Shown here in pieces: positions 23,654 to 25,865 of a stretch of 25,865 nt of DNA; the stretch's first letter is position 1, and each line of letters begins with the position of its first letter. The notes beneath the pieces are model-generated. The model did not search any database. It had not been told where the DNA came from and saw only the letters and a program-made list of their open reading frames with translations. A program made the position numbers and the translations under genes. The DNA is taken from NCBI GenBank assembly GCA_900540385.1, contig UQFY01000021.1, positions 1 to 25,865 of the forward strand, read 5' to 3'. Source of the stretch: an uncultured Mollicutes bacterium. GTDB taxonomy: Bacteria > Bacillota_I > Bacilli_A > RFN20 > CAG-826.

Positions 23654-24259
23654 ATGGATTTCTTAAAAGAAATTGATGCCTATTATGAGAAGGAAAGAGA
23701 AGTAATCGCTTCCTTAGATAAAGAAGAAATTAATAAAGCTTTGAATTGTCTTTTAAAACATTATGAAAACGGCGACACCGTATATGTCTTGGGTAATGGA
23801 GGCTCTTCTGCTACAGCTAATCACATGGTTTGTGACTATAACAAAGGAATATCCATGGATCTAAAGAAACCTTTCAATGTCGTTTCTCTTTCGGACAATG
23901 TTCCAATCCTTATGGCCATTGGAAATGATGTAGGATTCGAAGATGTCTTCTATCTCCAGTTGAAAAACAAACTAAAACCAACCGACTGCATTGTTGCTAT
24001 TTCTGGCTCAGGTAATTCCCATAACATCATTAAAGCCGTTCAATATGCTAAAGAAATCGGATCGGATATCATCGGACTAACGGGATATGCTGGAGGGAAG
24101 TTAAAAGATTACGCCAACATCCATGTCCACGCACCTGTAGATGATATGCAAATAACAGAAGACATCCATATGTCTTTCGTTCATGTTTCGATGCAAATCT
24201 TGTGGCGTTACCTTATGGCAAAAGAAGGCAAAGACGCTATCTACAAAATTAATCAATAA
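23654..24259 (+). CDS. gmhA: Sedoheptulose 7-phosphate isomerase
   Basis: This SIS-domain isomerase converts sedoheptulose 7-phosphate into D-glycero-D-manno-heptose 7-phosphate, the first step of the pathway. The 201-residue product shows YVLGNGGSSATANHM (GNGGSS 47-52, His57), ISGSGNSHNI (phosphate site, 116-125) and DDMQITEDIHMSFVHVSMQ (163-181, with His177). By eye, the position of E. coli Gln172 seems to hold Glu169, and E. coli Glu65 seems to be Asp61, so this is a divergent member. GGAGG lies inside the end of the previous gene, three bases before the ATG region, showing tight coupling. It is the last gene before a terminator. A general sugar isomerase is the alternative. Confidence 0.88.
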   Translation: MDFLKEIDAYYEKEREVIASLDKEEINKALNCLLKHYENGDTVYVLGNGGSSATANHMVCDYNKGISMDLKKPFNVVSLSDNVPILMAIGNDVGFEDVFYLQLKNKLKPTDCIVAISGSGNSHNIIKAVQYAKEIGSDIIGLTGYAGGKLKDYANIHVHAPVDDMQITEDIHMSFVHVSMQILWRYLMAKEGKDAIYKINQ

Positions 24260-24274
24260 CACATACATGTCTAA

Positions 24275-24302
24275 GGCGTTTCCGCTCGGAAACGTCTTTT
24301 TT
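24275..24302 (+). terminator. Terminator of the heptose operon
   Basis: GGCGTTTCC (24275-24283) pairs with GGAAACGTC (24288-24296) around the loop GCTC, with one G-T pair. Six T's follow on the plus strand. It lies 15 bases after gmhA and reaches the stop codon of the convergent MATE gene. Confidence 0.88.
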
Positions 24303-25647
24303 AATACTGATATCTCTTCCTTTCGTGAAGGAAGAAAAAGAGAGTAAGGCTGACCGCTCCAATTTCGGCAATAGGGCCTGCTGCCCAGATACCATCACTA
24401 TTTAGTAAAAGAGGCAAGAGCCATACAGTAACAAGTTCAAATCCGAAAGATCTTACCATGGAGATAAGAGCGGAAATCAAACCATTATTTAATGCAGTAA
24501 AGAAAGAAGAACCAAAGATGGAGAAGCCTGCTGTTAAGTAGGTGAAAGAGAAAACAAAGAGAGCTTTGGAAGATAACGCTTGAAGAGCTTCGTCTCCGTT
24601 TGAAAAGATAGAGCCAAAGATTGGTCCAAACACCTCACCTAAAGTAAACATAATCACACCTGTAATGCCTACGATAATCATGGATTTCTTAAAAACATTG
24701 TGAAGTTCTTGATGATTTTTAGCACCATAGTTATAACCAACAACCGGCGCCATGCCTACAGAATAGCCAATAAAAATCGCCATAAACAAATAGTTGATAT
24801 ACATGCAAACCCCATAAGCGGATACTCCAGCTGGGCCAATGTAACGAAGAAGTTGCATATTGTAGCAAGTAGAAACAACCGAAGAAGCAATATTGGAAGC
24901 GAATTCCGATGAGCCATTTCCAAACACCTTCAGGAGAGGTTTTATTTCAAACTTGCATCTTCCTAGATGAATAGGAAGTTTTTTATTCAAGGCAAAATAA
25001 AGAATAGGCAGAACTCCACCAACGATTTGCCCACATATTGAAGCGATAGCGGCTCCCTCTACCTTCCAGTTGAATATCCCGACAAAGAGCCAGTCTAAAA
25101 TGATGTTTGTAATCCCTGCCCCGGCAATAAATAGGAACCCCGTGAATGGTTTTTCCGCGCCGGCGAAAAAAGATTGGAACACATTTTGCAGCATGAAAAA
25201 CATGACTCCTAACATCATGATTCTTCCATAACGAATAGCCGAATCAATCATTGCTTCGGTATTCATAGAGCTTAAAGAAGCCATCATTTTTACAAACGGT
25301 TCGACTGTAAAGTAGCCAAACAGAATAAAGATGCAGCCAATGAAAATGGTTGTATACACAACAAGCGAAAAATAGCGGGATGCCACGTCTTCTTTCTTTT
25401 CGCCAAGAGTCTTACTAACAAGAGCGGTTCCACCAGTGCCTAACATGAAACCAACCCCTCCAAGAATCATGATGTATGGGAAGATAAGGTTCACCCCACT
25501 AAAAGCGCCTTCCCCTGCATAGTTCGATAAGAAGATGCCATCCACTACCGAATAAAACGATGAAAAGATCATCATTAGCACTGGCCCAATCACGATATGG
25601 AATATCTTTCCATAGGTAAAATGGTCAGATAAAGAAACATGTTTCAT
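24301..25647 (-). CDS. MATE-family multidrug efflux protein, MepA-like
   Basis: The 448-residue membrane protein has about 12 hydrophobic segments in two similar halves, as in MATE transporters, which export cationic compounds using an ion gradient. It resembles the MepA branch: the N-terminal half contains IVIGPVLMMIFSSFYSVVDGIFL, GFMLGTGGTALVSKTLGEKKE and AGAGITNIILDWLF, and the C-terminal half has VGYNYGAKNHQEL. The start ATG at 25647 has GAGGAGGG at correct spacing. A longer frame from a TTG at 25704 would begin inside the structured leader and is rejected. It is preceded by a promoter and a guanidine-IV-like riboswitch, so it is probably induced by guanidinium. It overlaps the downstream terminator by two bases. 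Confidence 0.93.
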   Translation of the reverse strand: MKHVSLSDHFTYGKIFHIVIGPVLMMIFSSFYSVVDGIFLSNYAGEGAFSGVNLIFPYIMILGGVGFMLGTGGTALVSKTLGEKKEDVASRYFSLVVYTTIFIGCIFILFGYFTVEPFVKMMASLSSMNTEAMIDSAIRYGRIMMLGVMFFMLQNVFQSFFAGAEKPFTGFLFIAGAGITNIILDWLFVGIFNWKVEGAAIASICGQIVGGVLPILYFALNKKLPIHLGRCKFEIKPLLKVFGNGSSEFASNIASSVVSTCYNMQLLRYIGPAGVSAYGVCMYINYLFMAIFIGYSVGMAPVVGYNYGAKNHQELHNVFKKSMIIVGITGVIMFTLGEVFGPIFGSIFSNGDEALQALSSKALFVFSFTYLTAGFSIFGSSFFTALNNGLISALISMVRSFGFELVTVWLLPLLLNSDGIWAAGPIAEIGAVSLTLFFFLHERKRYQY

Positions 25648-25663
25648 GTCTTCCCTCCTCATT

Positions 25664-25738
25664 AAAAAAAGATTCCTAGGCGGACCTAGCGTCTTATCTA
25701 ACAATTACGGTTCCGACCGTATGTCCTCCGACGACTAT
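25664..25738 (-). promoter_or_regulatory. Candidate guanidine-IV (mepA motif) riboswitch
   Basis: The MATE leader, read on the minus strand, holds two hairpins. One is TACGGT-CGGA-ACCGTA (25706-25721), the other CTAGG-TCCG-CCTAG (25676-25689). Their loops CGGA and TCCG are exactly complementary, so they can form a kissing pair. An outer stem CGTC/GACG (25730-25733 with 25690-25693) can close the first hairpin. Seven T's (25664-25670) follow the second hairpin, and AAGA (25692-25695) can extend that hairpin by pairing with the TCTT before the T-run, at the cost of the outer stem. This gives a terminator/aptamer choice. Guanidine-IV riboswitches are known from MepA-type MATE genes of Firmicutes; the match is from memory and geometry, not a covariance search. 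Confidence 0.75.
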
Positions 25739-25742
25739 TTCT

Positions 25743-25771
25743 ATTGTACTATAACCCATCTTTTTAAACAA
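25743..25771 (-). promoter_or_regulatory. Promoter of the MATE gene and riboswitch
   Basis: On the minus strand TTGTTT (25766-25771) and TACAAT (25743-25748) are spaced by exactly 17 bases. Transcription would start near 25736, just before the first stem of the riboswitch, which fits a full aptamer in the leader. Confidence 0.75.
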
Positions 25772-25820
25772 GGCTTGCAAAAACACCAAAAACCTGTATG
25801 TCTTTGCCACTAATAACTAT

Positions 25821-25850
25821 CCACCGGACAATCCGGTGGTTTTTCATTTT
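25821..25850 (+). terminator. Terminator-like hairpin on the plus strand
   Basis: CCACCGGA (25821-25828) and TCCGGTGG (25832-25839) form a perfect 8-bp stem with a 3-base loop, followed by TTTTTCATTTT. No plus-strand gene ends nearby, because the MATE gene runs the other way. It could insulate against antisense transcription from the MATE region, end a small unseen RNA, or be part of a structure cut off by the window edge. Confidence 0.65.
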
Positions 25851-25865
25851 CGGGCACTTAAGCCC

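Noticed and set aside
25648..25704. N-terminal extension of the MATE protein from a TTG codon
   Set aside because: The extension would be encoded by the riboswitch hairpins and T-run and has no ribosome binding site; the ATG at 25647 has an excellent one.

Overview
The window comes from a low-GC Gram-positive bacterium, most likely an uncultured gut-type member of the Bacilli (Erysipelotrichia/RF39-like). The reasons are AT-rich intergenic DNA, strong AGGAGG-type ribosome binding sites, intrinsic terminators with T-tracts, a pth-mfd-rqcP cluster like that of Bacillus, and class II lysS and ftsH of Firmicute type. mfd, pth and two other genes end in TGA, so this is not a code-4 mollicute. The assignment is an inference; no rRNA marker is present.

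Layout. (1) 1-1591: the end of an unassigned GC-rich structured sequence, a terminator, and lysS on the minus strand. (2) About 1600-3536: a nearly 2 kb coding-poor stretch with 23-bp tandem repeats directly before the C-terminal remnant of a DUF4143-type ATPase gene. (3) 3537-5030: an intact but unrelated AAA_14/DUF4143 ATPase gene, preceded by a second array of iterated sites with a 34-bp period. (4) 5192-9597: a minus-strand marR-ABC-ABC operon for a heterodimeric exporter with one degenerate ATPase site, with a MarR-type dyad over its promoter. (5) 9628-14177: housekeeping genes dusB and ftsH, an unknown lipoprotein, and rqcP. (6) 14174-18784: a tightly overlapping flavodoxin-pth-mfd-rqcP operon. 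(7) 18842-19685: a TetR regulator with its own promoter and terminator. (8) 19703-24302: an FGGY-type sugar kinase divergent from a three-gene operon hddA - hddC/gmhB fusion - gmhA. (9) 24301-25865: a MepA-like MATE efflux pump whose leader folds as a guanidine-IV-like riboswitch.

How the genes work together. GmhA, HddA, GmhB and HddC form a complete route from sedoheptulose 7-phosphate to a nucleotide-activated D-glycero-alpha-D-manno-heptose, normally GDP-linked, for a surface glycan. No glycosyltransferase or polymerase lies in the window. The neighbouring FGGY kinase might feed the route, but its substrate cannot be read from sequence. The MATE pump, with its promoter, two-hairpin leader with complementary loops and T-run, looks like a guanidinium-inducible efflux unit. 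The main unexplained elements are the two iterated-site arrays, each placed immediately upstream of a DUF4143-type ATPase reading frame.
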